Positions 1 to 8,464 of a DNA stretch of 44,102 nt are shown here, piece after piece (position 1 is the first letter of the stretch; each line of letters begins with the position of its first letter). The notes beneath the pieces are model-generated. The model was given only the letters and a program-made list of their open reading frames with translations, ran no database searches and was not told the origin of the DNA. The position numbers and the translations under genes are program-made. This DNA is from Thermoflexus sp. (GTDB taxonomy: Bacteria > Chloroflexota > Anaerolineae > Thermoflexales > Thermoflexaceae), in contig NZ_JANWXB010000130.1 of NCBI RefSeq assembly GCF_025055495.1, positions 1 through 44,102 of the forward strand, in the 5' to 3' direction.

Positions 1-302
1 CCCTTCCACCCCCCCTTCTCCCGCGCCTCCCCATCTGGCCACCCATCACGAGTTCCACCCGCTGGGTCCACCTTCGGCCCCCCCCCGGGGTTTTTGGGGG
101 GGGGGCGCCGCCTGCGGCGGCGCCCCCCAGAGCCCTGGGGGAGGGGCCTAGTTGACTTCCCTCCCAAAGGCGCCTGGACCGGAATTGTCGCCCGAAATTC
201 CACATAGCGTAATATTTAGGATAGCAACCCCGCTGGCCTCGCCAAACTCATCGCCTCCATCGCCCTCCCGGGAAAGGGATCCATCATCGATTCCCCTTCC
301 CT
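1..302. other. Gene-free window edge with GC-rich hairpin
   Basis: No convincing coding region lies here. The stretch is downstream of the last gene of the efflux operon. It holds runs of C and G and a perfect 13-bp inverted repeat (100-112 with 116-128, loop TGC). The block before it, C-run, GGGG, five T, G-run, resembles the border of the hairpin element at 9700-9760. It may end the leftward operon, although there is no clean T-tract. Confidence 0.5.
100..128. repeat. Perfect GC hairpin
   Basis: GGGGGGCGCCGCC at 100-112 is exactly complementary to 116-128 around a TGC loop. All 13 pairs are G-C. It sits about 175 bp beyond the stop codon of the adaptor gene. Confidence 0.6.
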
Positions 303-1538
303 TCAAGGTAAAATTTGCACGTCCGCCGGCATCCCTATCTTGAGACGGCCCTCGGGATTCGGGACTCGCACGGTTACGGCGAAGACCAGCACCTGACGTT
401 CCTCGCGGGTCTGGACGTTCCGCGGGGTGAAAGTGGCCTCGGGCGCGATCCGGGCGATGACTCCTGGGAACTGTTCCCCCGGGAATGCATCGACCTGGAC
501 GACCGCGGGTTGTCCCACCCGAAGACGACCCAGAAGGCTCACAGGCACAAAAATGGTAGCCTCCAGGGGATCCACCGCGCTCAGGCTGAGCACCGGTTGC
601 CCGGCTCGAACGGTCTCCCCTTCATGAGCCAGGCGCTCGGAGACCGTCGCGGTAAAGGGAGCCGTCAGGCGGAGTCGTTCCACCTGTAGCCGCAACAGGT
701 CCCGTCGGGCCTCGGCCAGGGCCACGGCCGCCCGCGCCTGATTCCGTTCCCACAGGGTCGGCCCGTTCCGCGCGCGATCCAGACGGGCCTGCGGGGCGCG
801 AAGGGCCGCCTCGGCCGCCTGGATCTGTGCCTCCGCCGCGTGAACCTGCGCCAGCAGGGCTAGGGGGCGCTGGCGCATGGCGATCAGGCCCTCCAGGCGA
901 GCGCGGGCGGCGTCTCGCTCCGCCTCCGCCGCCCGCCACGCAGCCTCCGCGGCGGCCACCTGCCGGTCGGCGATCTCGCGCTGCCCAAACGGCAGGCGGT
1001 CCCGATCCGCCCGCGCTTTTTCCAGCTCCGCCCGTGCCCGCTCGACTCCCTGCTCCGCCATCGCCAGCGCAGTTTGCGCCTCCAGGATCTGGCGCTCCAG
1101 ATCCTGGGGCTCGCGAAGCTGCCGCAACAGCGCCTGATAGCGGCGCTCCGCCGCTTCGACCTCCGCCGCGGCCTGTCGGACCTGGGCGGCCAGCACCGCT
1201 TGTTGCTCCGGCGACATCCCAGCCTCCAGCGCGGCCGCTTCCGCCTGGGCCGCGGCCAGGGCCGCCTCCGCCTCCATCAGCTGCTGAGACAGGACCGGGT
1301 CCTCCAGCTCGGCCACCCGTTCGCCCGACCTCACTGTCGTTCCCTCCTCCGCCAGCCATCGGACGATCCCGCTCACTTCCGCGGAGAGCTGGACCCTTCG
1401 CCCTGTCAACGTGCCGGAAAACATCATGCTTCCCCTGAATCCGCTCGCTGCAGGCCGGGAGAGCCACCATGCGCCGGCCAGGGCTGCGATCCCACCGATC
1501 GCAATCACCAAAATACCTGCACGAAGGGGTTTGCGCAT
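303..1538 (-). CDS. HlyD/YbhG-type membrane-fusion adaptor (copy 1)
   Basis: Adaptor protein of an ABC efflux system, 411 aa, expected to bridge the inner-membrane transporter to the cell exterior or outer layer. The N-terminus has a short basic stretch and one hydrophobic segment (about residues 7-27), that is, a membrane anchor. A biotinyl-lipoyl-like half follows ('SAEVSGIVRWLAEEGTTV'). A long Ala/Glu/Arg-rich alpha-helical hairpin spans about residues 75-290, and a beta-barrel domain ends with 'GRLKIGMPADVQI'. A GGAGG Shine-Dalgarno lies just upstream of the chosen ATG. It is the last gene of the operon and is clearly paralogous to the next adaptor: both share the block around 'ATFTPRNVQTREER' / 'ASFTPRQVQTQEER'. 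The substrate cannot be told from the sequence. Confidence 0.88.
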   Translation of the reverse strand: MRKPLRAGILVIAIGGIAALAGAWWLSRPAASGFRGSMMFSGTLTGRRVQLSAEVSGIVRWLAEEGTTVRSGERVAELEDPVLSQQLMEAEAALAAAQAEAAALEAGMSPEQQAVLAAQVRQAAAEVEAAERRYQALLRQLREPQDLERQILEAQTALAMAEQGVERARAELEKARADRDRLPFGQREIADRQVAAAEAAWRAAEAERDAARARLEGLIAMRQRPLALLAQVHAAEAQIQAAEAALRAPQARLDRARNGPTLWERNQARAAVALAEARRDLLRLQVERLRLTAPFTATVSERLAHEGETVRAGQPVLSLSAVDPLEATIFVPVSLLGRLRVGQPAVVQVDAFPGEQFPGVIARIAPEATFTPRNVQTREERQVLVFAVTVRVPNPEGRLKIGMPADVQILP

Positions 1539-1652
1539 TCAGAGGCCTCCATGCGACGGCTGGAAGGATCCTGCGGCATCGTCTTTTGATCGCTGCAGAA
1601 CAGATTCAGGACACTCAACCGAGGAACGATCCATCCGGGCATCCCAGCCGCG

Positions 1653-2912
1653 TTATGGCACTTCCACATCGGCCGGCATGCCGGGCTTCAGACGGCCCTC
1701 CGGGTTCTCCAGCCGAATGCGAGCCGCAAAGGTCAGATGGACCCGTTCTTCCTGGGTCTGGACCTGGCGAGGGGTGAACGAAGCCTCCTCCGCGATGTGG
1801 GTGACCAGACCTTCAAAACGCTCGTCGGGAAATCCTTCCACCATCACCGGAACGTTCATGCCCGGGCGCACCCGACCGAGCGCCGTCTCCGGAATGTAGA
1901 CGGTCAGCGTGAGGATTCGCAGGTCCATCAGCTGCATCACCCGGGTGCCCGGCGCAACCAGCTCGCCCGGCTCGACGGCCCGCAAGGCCACGATCCCATC
2001 CTGCGGCGCTTGTAACGTGTATCGTCCGCGCCGGGCCTTCAGGGCCTCCAGGGCGGCTTCGGCCTGGCGCAGGCGGGCCCGGGCAGCTTCCCGCTGTTCC
2101 CGCGTCGCTCCTGCCCGAAGCGCGACCAGTCGAGCCCGGGCCGCTTCGAGGGCCGCCTCCGCCGCCCGATAACGGCCCTCCGCCTCCACAACCTGGATCC
2201 TCAACGTCAGTGGATCCTGAACTACCGCATCCAGGTAATCCCGCAGGGCGCGGCTGCCGTCATAGGCCACCCCGGCCCGGTTCACCTCGGCCCAGGCGGC
2301 CCAATAAGCGTAAGGTGCATCCCGCACCTCGCCTGGCAGTGGGGGGCGCAGGTTGGGGGGGAGCTGCTCCCAATCCCGAATCGCTGCCTCCGCGCGGTTC
2401 TTGAGGATCTCCGCGATCTCCTTCATCGCCACGGCCTGCTCCAGTCGGGCCTGAGCCGCGCGAGCCTGGGCGGCGGCCACCGCCCGCTGGATCTGCAGCT
2501 CCTGAGGCTCTCGCCACATCACCAGCGCATCCTGCCAGGCTTGATAGGTGCCATCCCGCAGCGCCTGGGCCTGATCCACCAGCGCCATCGCTTCCCGCAC
2601 ATCCTCGTCCCGAGGGCCAGCCTCCAGGGCCTCCAGGGCGGCCCGAGCCTGGGCCACCTGGGCCTCCGCCATCCGGATCTGGGCTTCCAGGAAGGCCGGA
2701 TCCAGCTCCATCAGAGGCTGGCCCGCCTGGACAGCCTCGCCTTCCTCCACCCACACCTGAAGCACGCGACCGCCTTCCACAGCGATGACATCGATCGTCT
2801 GGGCCTCCAGATAGCCGGAAGCCCGCAAAGGCCGCTCGATCCCAGGCTGACATGCGATGGCGAATGCGAGGAGGCTGAACAAAAACGCACGCAATTTCCC
2901 CCTGATCCTCAT
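1653..2912 (-). CDS. HlyD/YbhG-type adaptor, lipoprotein (copy 2)
   Basis: Second membrane-fusion adaptor of the efflux operon, 419 aa. The N-terminus 'FSLLAFAIAC' is a lipobox-like type II signal with the cysteine near residue 21, so this copy is probably lipid-anchored, whereas copy 1 has an uncleaved membrane anchor. The order is lipoyl-like half-domain ('VEGGRVLQVWVEEGEAVQAG'), long Ala/Arg/Glu coiled-coil hairpin, second lipoyl half ('DGIVALRAVEPGELV') and a C-terminal barrel. A GGAGGA Shine-Dalgarno precedes the ATG by about 7 nt. It follows the ATPase genes on the same strand. Two adaptors with different anchors for one exporter is unusual; they may form a hetero-oligomer or be used alternatively. 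Confidence 0.88.
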   Translation of the reverse strand: MRIRGKLRAFLFSLLAFAIACQPGIERPLRASGYLEAQTIDVIAVEGGRVLQVWVEEGEAVQAGQPLMELDPAFLEAQIRMAEAQVAQARAALEALEAGPRDEDVREAMALVDQAQALRDGTYQAWQDALVMWREPQELQIQRAVAAAQARAAQARLEQAVAMKEIAEILKNRAEAAIRDWEQLPPNLRPPLPGEVRDAPYAYWAAWAEVNRAGVAYDGSRALRDYLDAVVQDPLTLRIQVVEAEGRYRAAEAALEAARARLVALRAGATREQREAARARLRQAEAALEALKARRGRYTLQAPQDGIVALRAVEPGELVAPGTRVMQLMDLRILTLTVYIPETALGRVRPGMNVPVMVEGFPDERFEGLVTHIAEEASFTPRQVQTQEERVHLTFAARIRLENPEGRLKPGMPADVEVP

Positions 2913-3014
2913 TCACCATTCCTCCATTCTGAAGTGCGGATCTCAGACGCGGCAGGGTTGATGTTTTCTCTCTGATCTCCGAAGCGTATGGCCAGCGCGA
3001 TCTGCGGGATCATC

Positions 3015-3959
3015 TCAACCGGCCGGGTCAAAGCGCTCCCGCTCGATCACCCACAGAAAGATGTCCTCCAGGGATGGGGCCACGGGTTCCACGGAGATGG
3101 ACTCCAGGCCCGCGGTTTCCAAGCGCCTCCGGATTTCTTCTAGGGAAACCTCAGGCGCGCGAAGGTAGACATGGATGCGAGCCCCATGGAGCGTCACATA
3201 CGGAAAGATCGACCATCCCCGTAGCAGAGCCAGCGCGCGATCCAGCGGCGTCGCCGCGATCTCCAGCACACGCCCCATATCGGCCATCGCCTTCAATTCG
3301 GTAGGTGCCCCCTGCAGAATCAGGCGGCCGTTATGGATGAGGGCCAAGCGAGAACACTGTTCCGCCTCATCCATGTAATGGGTGGTGACAAACACCGTGA
3401 TCCCCTGTTCCGCCAGCCGATACAGTAAGGACCAGATCTCCCGCCGCGCTAACGGATCCATCCCGGCCGTCGGCTCATCCAGAAACACGATCTCCGGCTC
3501 GTGAAGCAAAGCGACCGCCAGGGCCACCCGCTGCCGCCATCCCCCCGCCAGATGTCGAACCAGGCGCCGCTCCTGTCCGGTCAAGCCCAGGAGCTCCAGC
3601 AACGCCGGGATGCGATCCGCCAGCCGGGGGAAAGACAGCCCATACGCCGCTCCATAAAACCGCAGCGTCTCCTCCACCGAAAGATCCGGATACAGGCTGA
3701 AGCGCTGGCTCACATAGCCAATTCGCGGACGGATCCGCGCGGTCTCTCGCGTCGCATCGTGCCCCAGCACCCAGGCGCGACCCTCGGTCGGCTCCAGAAG
3801 CCCCAGCAGCATCCGGATGGTTGTCGTCTTCCCCGCCCCATTCGGGCCCAGAAACCCGAAGATCTCCCCCCGGCGAACCTCAAAGGAAACATGATCCACC
3901 GCCGTGAACGTCCCGAAACGGCGGGTCAGCCCCTCGGCGCGAATCACCGCCTCATCCAT
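3015..3959 (-). CDS. ABC transporter ATP-binding protein (A)
   Basis: ATPase subunit of a DrrA/CcmA/YbhF-like ABC-2 exporter, 314 aa. Walker A 'GPNGAGKTT' (about residue 39), Q-loop 'YVSQRFSLYP', a signature region that reads 'LAGGWRQRVALA' instead of LSGGQ, Walker B 'EIVFLDEPTAGMDP' and the switch His in 'TTHYMDEAE' are all visible. The C-terminal ~90 residues are the accessory domain of this subfamily. AGGAGA lies upstream of the ATG. The start overlaps the end of the preceding ATPase gene by 8 bp, so the two are probably translationally coupled and pair as the two nucleotide-binding sites. The Trp in the signature loop is a deviation worth noting but does not by itself imply inactivity. 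Confidence 0.92.
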   Translation of the reverse strand: MDEAVIRAEGLTRRFGTFTAVDHVSFEVRRGEIFGFLGPNGAGKTTTIRMLLGLLEPTEGRAWVLGHDATRETARIRPRIGYVSQRFSLYPDLSVEETLRFYGAAYGLSFPRLADRIPALLELLGLTGQERRLVRHLAGGWRQRVALAVALLHEPEIVFLDEPTAGMDPLARREIWSLLYRLAEQGITVFVTTHYMDEAEQCSRLALIHNGRLILQGAPTELKAMADMGRVLEIAATPLDRALALLRGWSIFPYVTLHGARIHVYLRAPEVSLEEIRRRLETAGLESISVEPVAPSLEDIFLWVIERERFDPAG

Positions 3960-4881
3960 CGGCCGTCTCCTGATGCATCAGGTGGGCGAAAACCTCCTCC
4001 AGGCGCGGCGCGGCCCACCGCGCCTCTTGAACGATGGCGCCGGGGATCCCTCGCGCCGCTTCTTCCACGTCCTCCGGGGAAAGGCTTCCCTCCCGCACCA
4101 CCAGCCGGATCCGATCGCCCAGGATCACCGCTTCCAGAACCCCGGGATGATCCCTCAGCGCGGCGTGGACCCCCATGATCGGCTGGGCGATGATCTCGAT
4201 CACCGGATGGCCCAGCGAGGCGCGAAGTCGATCCGGGGCATCGATCGCCAGCATGCGCCCGCGATGCATCAGCGCCACCCGCGTGCAACGCTCCGCCTCG
4301 TCCAGATAGGGCGTGGTCACCAGGATGGTCACTCCCTGAAGATGAAACTCACTGAGCAGATCCCATAGCTCCCGCCGTGACACTGGATCCACACCCGTCG
4401 TAGGCTCATCCAGCAACAGCAGGCGAGGCCGATGGATCATCGCCCCGATCAGGGCCAGTTTCTTCTGCATCCCCCCCGAAAGTTGGACCGCGCGGCGGTC
4501 CAGGAATCGCTCGAGGCGGGCAAAATGAAGCAGGCGCTCCATCCAGGCGGGATCGGATGCTCCATACATTGTGGAAAAGAAAAGCAGGTTCTCCCGCACC
4601 GTGAGGTCTCCATACAGGCTGAAGTTCTGAGGCATATATCCGAGCAGCGGGCGAACTCGTTCCAGCTCCCGGAGCAGATCCCGGTCGAAAAGCCGCAGGG
4701 AGCCCGCGTCGGGGCGTATCACCCCCGCGAGGATCCGCAACAGGGTCGTCTTCCCGGCGCCGTCCGGACCGATGATCCCGAAGATTTCGCCCTCATCCAC
4801 CATGAAAGACAGATCCATCAGAGCCCGGACAGGACCGAAGCGCTTTTCCAGATGTTCAACCCGCACAATCGCCCGGTTCAT
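3952..4881 (-). CDS. ABC transporter ATP-binding protein (B)
   Basis: Second ATPase of the exporter, 309 aa from the chosen ATG at 4881, which follows a GGGGGTGGA Shine-Dalgarno. An ATG six codons upstream lacks one. Walker A is 'GPDGAGKTT', the Q-loop 'YMPQNFSLYG', the signature 'LSGGMQKKLALIG' and Walker B 'LLLLDEPTTGVDP'. The H-loop reads 'VTTPYLDEAE': the switch histidine is replaced by Pro, whereas ATPase A keeps its His. In heterodimeric ABC exporters one site is often degenerate, so A and B together probably form one full and one impaired site. In the E. coli YbhF family these two units are fused in one protein; here they are separate genes. Confidence 0.91.
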   Translation of the reverse strand: MNRAIVRVEHLEKRFGPVRALMDLSFMVDEGEIFGIIGPDGAGKTTLLRILAGVIRPDAGSLRLFDRDLLRELERVRPLLGYMPQNFSLYGDLTVRENLLFFSTMYGASDPAWMERLLHFARLERFLDRRAVQLSGGMQKKLALIGAMIHRPRLLLLDEPTTGVDPVSRRELWDLLSEFHLQGVTILVTTPYLDEAERCTRVALMHRGRMLAIDAPDRLRASLGHPVIEIIAQPIMGVHAALRDHPGVLEAVILGDRIRLVVREGSLSPEDVEEAARGIPGAIVQEARWAAPRLEEVFAHLMHQETADG

Positions 4882-4969
4882 TCCACCCCCTGCAGCCATG
4901 TTTGAGAAAAGGCTCTGGGTGGGGCTCCTTAGCCATTAAGTGAACAGGGGTGAACGCAATGACCTCACC

Positions 4970-6091
4970 CTACTCCAGACGCTTCCGGAAGCGACGGGCT
5001 GCAAGGCCCATCACAGCGAACCCGAAGAGCGTCAGCGCCAGCGCTTCATCCCACAGGGGTTCAATCCCCACCCCTTTCACGATGATTGCGCGCAGGATGA
5101 TCAGCATGTATCGTAGCGGGATCAAGTAGCTCACCCATTGGAGCACCGTGGGCATTGCCTGAATGGGATAGAGGAGACCTGAAAGGAAAATCGCCGGTAA
5201 AAGGAGAAAATAAGTCAGCAACATTGCCTCCCGCTGGGTGGAGGCGACTGTTGAAATCAGCAGGCCGAAGCCCAGAGAGGAGATCAAGAAGAGACTGGAC
5301 AGAGCAAACAGCAACCCCATATCGCCACGGATCGGCATGCGAAACCAGATGGCTCCCAAAGCCAGCACAATCCCGAAGTCCACGAAGGCAATCACGACAT
5401 AAGGGGCCACCTTGCCGATCACCAGCTCCATAGGGCGGATAGGGGTGACGATCAGCTGTTCCATCGTCCCCTGCTCTCGCTCCCGCACAATCGCTTGAGC
5501 CGTGAGCAGCATCGTGAGGAATTGAAGGATCGCACCGATCAGCCCCGGGATCATGTAGTTCGCGCTGCGCAGCTCCGGGTTATACCAGACGCGCGGACGC
5601 GGATCCAGCCCAGGCATCTGCTGGGGATCCAGGTGGAGGGTTTGACGCAGGATCTCCGTGGAGTGATGCTGCGCGATCGAAAGCGCAGCCGCGTAAGCAT
5701 TGTTGGCGACCGTGGGATCGCTGCCATCGATCACCAGCCCTACTACCGCCCGGCGCCCTGCGATGACATCCGATCCATATCCTCTTGGGATCAGCAGCGC
5801 CGCCTGGGCTGTCCCCGCATCCAGCAGGCGGGCGAGATCCTCCTGCCGCTCCACATACCCGATGATCCGGAACGCATCCACAGCGCGGTAGGCATCGATC
5901 AGCTCCTGGCTCTGGGCGGTTCGGTCCCAATCCAGGATCACCATCGGCACACGCTTGACATCGGTAGTGGCCGCGTAGCCCAGGAGGAACAGCTGAACCA
6001 CAGGGATCAGAAACATCACCGCCAGCGTCCGGGGATCCCGCAGGATGTGCAGCACTTCCTTGTAGCTCACCGCGCCGATCCGGCGAAGCAT
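4970..6091 (-). CDS. ABC-2 type permease
   Basis: Membrane subunit of the exporter, 373 aa, YbhR/YhhJ-like. One N-terminal transmembrane segment ('LAVMFLIPVVQLFLLGYAA') is followed by a large extracytoplasmic domain of about 150 residues and then five hydrophobic segments in the C-terminal half. The signature 'QAIVREREQGTMEQLIVTPI' before the second helix is typical of ABC-2 permeases. The ATG at 6091 has GGAGGAAGG about 7 nt upstream; a GTG at 6124 in the same frame lacks such a site. It is the only permease in the operon, so it presumably homodimerises, unlike the YbhS/YbhR pair. Confidence 0.92.
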   Translation of the reverse strand: MLRRIGAVSYKEVLHILRDPRTLAVMFLIPVVQLFLLGYAATTDVKRVPMVILDWDRTAQSQELIDAYRAVDAFRIIGYVERQEDLARLLDAGTAQAALLIPRGYGSDVIAGRRAVVGLVIDGSDPTVANNAYAAALSIAQHHSTEILRQTLHLDPQQMPGLDPRPRVWYNPELRSANYMIPGLIGAILQFLTMLLTAQAIVREREQGTMEQLIVTPIRPMELVIGKVAPYVVIAFVDFGIVLALGAIWFRMPIRGDMGLLFALSSLFLISSLGFGLLISTVASTQREAMLLTYFLLLPAIFLSGLLYPIQAMPTVLQWVSYLIPLRYMLIILRAIIVKGVGIEPLWDEALALTLFGFAVMGLAARRFRKRLE

Positions 6092-6148
6092 AGAGCCCTT
6101 CCTCCAAAGCCGAGACCTGAGCACAGAAGGACGATGCAGCCCAGCACC

Positions 6149-6808
6149 TCAGAGCCGCTCCTCGCCGCTCGCCCGGGCCAGAATCCCGTGCAGATATATC
6201 TCCAGCGCCTCCGCCAGCAATCGGTCTATTGATACCGGAGCACGGATCCGGAACAGACAGACCAGAAAGATCTGGGATAAAAGCAGGCCCATCCACAACT
6301 GCGCCATCACCCATACGTTCCCACGCCGGAGATGACCGGCAGCCTGCTGATCGGCCAGATACGCTGTTACCGCCTGCAGGCCAGGGCGGATCGCGCGGGC
6401 AACGAAAATCCGTCGAACCCGTTTATCCCGCATCGCTTCCGCTAGCAACAACTGGATCGCCGTCAGAACCTTCGGATCCCGAGCCATCGCTGTTGCCAGC
6501 TCGACCGTCCTTGCCAGGAACTCACCGGGCGTGGTATCCCGCATGGCCCGTGCTATCTGCCGAAGGGGAAGGATAAACGACTTGGTCTCCACCACTGCTC
6601 GAAACAGATCCTCTTTGCTGTGGAAGTACCAGTAGATGAGGCCTGGGGAGATCCCCGCCTCCTGGGCGATCTCCCGGTTTGTAGTCCCCCGGAAGCCCCG
6701 CCGCGCAAACACCCGAAAGGCTGCCTCGACGATGTGCCGGCGGGTTTCCTCGCGCTGCTGCTCCCTGAAATTCGACTTCTTTTCCCTCTTCCTCCGCCCC
6801 ATCTTCAT
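6149..6808 (-). CDS. TetR/AcrR-family repressor
   Basis: Transcriptional regulator, 219 aa. The N-terminal TetR helix-turn-helix spans about residues 20-68 ('REIAQEAGISPGLIYWYFHS' covers the recognition region). The C-terminal ligand domain is unrecognised in detail. The ATG at 6808 has GAGGTGG five bases upstream; a GTG at 6817 is the alternative. As first gene of the leftward operon, with an exact-length palindrome between its promoter and start codon, it very probably represses itself and the downstream exporter, as CecR does for the ybhG-ybhFSR genes in E. coli. The inducer is unknown. Confidence 0.92.
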   Translation of the reverse strand: MKMGRRKREKKSNFREQQREETRRHIVEAAFRVFARRGFRGTTNREIAQEAGISPGLIYWYFHSKEDLFRAVVETKSFILPLRQIARAMRDTTPGEFLARTVELATAMARDPKVLTAIQLLLAEAMRDKRVRRIFVARAIRPGLQAVTAYLADQQAAGHLRRGNVWVMAQLWMGLLLSQIFLVCLFRIRAPVSIDRLLAEALEIYLHGILARASGEERL

Positions 6809-6835
6809 TTGAGCCACCTCGGCGAATTCATGAAA

Positions 6836-6851
6836 TTGACCGATCAGTCAA
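6836..6851. promoter_or_regulatory. TetR-type operator palindrome
   Basis: TTGACCGATCAGTCAA is a 16-bp inverted repeat with one mismatched pair: arms TTGAC/GTCAA around a GATC centre. It begins 28 bp upstream of the tetR ATG and lies just downstream of a minus-strand -10 box, so bound repressor would cover the transcription start. The length and TTGAC arms are typical of TetR-family operators. Confidence 0.75.
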
Positions 6852-6854
6852 TCA

Positions 6855-6882
6855 ATTATCATCAATAGATCTTCGACGTCAA
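6855..6882 (-). promoter_or_regulatory. Sigma-70-like promoter for the efflux operon
   Basis: Read on the minus strand, TTGACG (6882-6877), a 16-bp spacer and GATAAT (6860-6855) form a good -35/-10 pair. The predicted start of transcription falls within or at the edge of the operator at 6836-6851. Confidence 0.6.
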
Positions 6883-7067
6883 GATCCATTGGAAAAGCTG
6901 TGTCCGGCCCGAGATTGTCCATCCTCTATCTCACAGCAAATTGAGGTATCATAACAGAGCAGCCAGGTAGCACTATGGAGTGTCAAGGCCTTCGAGAGGG
7001 ATGAACCAAAATCCATGTTTATTTTGCGCTATCCAGAGGACAATCCCCAGAGCTACGCGAGGATATC

Positions 7068-8378
7068 ATGGCGCTGCATTCGCTGGAAGCGGAAGTCATC
7101 GTTGTGGGCACAGGACCCGGCGGAGCCACTGTGGCGCGGGAGCTGGCGCGCGCCGGGCACCGGGTGTTGCTGCTGGAGCGCGGCCGCCCGGAACGCCATC
7201 GCCCCCTCTATGGGACCCATCTGGGCGCCCTACGTTACACCGAGCGCGGGGGGCTCTTCTTCACCCCCGAGGGAATCCAGGTGGTGGTCCCCTCCATGGT
7301 CGGCGGGGCGACCGGGATGTTCGCCGGATGCGCGGCGCCGCCGCCTCCGTGGCTTCGGGAGAAATACGGGATCGATCTCCGCAACGAGGTCGCTGAAACC
7401 ATAGAGGAGCTGGGGATCGCGCCCCTGCCGCCGGAGCAGCGCGGCGCAGCCTCCACCCGCTTAGCCGAAGCCGCCCGCGCCCTGGGTTACGCCGTTTATC
7501 CTCAGCCGAAGTTCATCCGCCCGGAGCGATCCCCCCGGTTCCGCTGCGGAGCACACTGCCTGCTGGGGTGCCGCTGTGGAGCGAAGTGGAGCGCCGCGGA
7601 ATTCGTGGAAGAAGCCGTGCAGGCCGGCGCGCTCCTCTTCACCCAGGCCCATGTGGAGCAGGTGCGGATTGAGGATGGCCGCGCGGCGGGCGTGATCGGT
7701 CGCCTCGCCGGCCGCCCCTTTGTCGCCCGGGCGGAACGCGTAGTGCTGGCGGCGGGTGGGCTGGGCACACCTCGCATCCTCCAGGCCTCCGGGTTGCGAG
7801 GAGCGGGCGAGCGGATGGCGATGGATCTCACGGTGATCGTTTACGGTATCGCAGGGGAAGCGGGAAACGCCCAGGATCCTCCCATGACCTGGTCGTGGGA
7901 AGATCCGGAGCTGGGAGTGATGTTCAGCACGCTGGTGGATCCCTGGCTGCTCTACCCTGTGATCGCCGGGATGCGGGATCTGCGCTATGTGCTTTCCTGG
8001 CCGCGCTGGAGGCATCTGCTCGGGGTGATGATCAAGCTGAAGGACAACCTCTCCGGGCGCCTCCTCCCGGATGGAAAGCTCTCCAAGCCGCTTCTCCCGG
8101 AGGACCGCGATCGTTTGCAGGAAGCGGAGCGCGTTGCGCGACGCATCCTCCGCGAGGCGGGAGCAAAGCCCGATTCGATTTTCTCCTCCCCACTGCGGGG
8201 AACTCACCCCAGCGCCACCGTCCGCATCGGAGAACTGGTTGGCACCGATCTGCAGACCGAGATCCCAGGCCTGTATGTCTGCGATGCCAGCGTGTTCCCG
8301 GAAGCCCTGGGACGGCCCACGGTGCTGACGATCATCGCCCTGGGCAAACGCCTGGCCCGCCAGATGTTAAGGGTTTAG
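7068..8378 (+). CDS. GMC-like FAD-dependent oxidoreductase
   Basis: Flavoprotein of 436 aa. The N-terminus carries the Rossmann dinucleotide motif GTGPGG (residues 14-19) with the usual acidic strand end 'RVLLLERG'. The C-terminal block 'GLYVCDASVFPEALGRPTVL' is the GMC-family FAD-contacting end. A cysteine cluster at C160, C164, C168 and C170 before 'GAKWSA' corresponds to the Cys-rich loop seen in cholesterol-oxidase/alcohol-dehydrogenase-like GMC proteins. 'GTHPSATVRIG' holds the likely active-site His. GAGG lies about 6 nt before the ATG. It is short for the family, which usually has more than 500 residues. The substrate is unknown. It is followed at 86 bp by a PLP enzyme on the same strand and may be co-transcribed with it. 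Confidence 0.8.
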   Translation: MALHSLEAEVIVVGTGPGGATVARELARAGHRVLLLERGRPERHRPLYGTHLGALRYTERGGLFFTPEGIQVVVPSMVGGATGMFAGCAAPPPPWLREKYGIDLRNEVAETIEELGIAPLPPEQRGAASTRLAEAARALGYAVYPQPKFIRPERSPRFRCGAHCLLGCRCGAKWSAAEFVEEAVQAGALLFTQAHVEQVRIEDGRAAGVIGRLAGRPFVARAERVVLAAGGLGTPRILQASGLRGAGERMAMDLTVIVYGIAGEAGNAQDPPMTWSWEDPELGVMFSTLVDPWLLYPVIAGMRDLRYVLSWPRWRHLLGVMIKLKDNLSGRLLPDGKLSKPLLPEDRDRLQEAERVARRILREAGAKPDSIFSSPLRGTHPSATVRIGELVGTDLQTEIPGLYVCDASVFPEALGRPTVLTIIALGKRLARQMLRV

Positions 8379-8464
8379 CTTTCCCGGGACTGCGCCGTCG
8401 GCCTCTGTCCGGAAGAGACTTCGGGGCCCAGTCCCAAAACCCACAGGACAAAGAGGTGCGCGCG

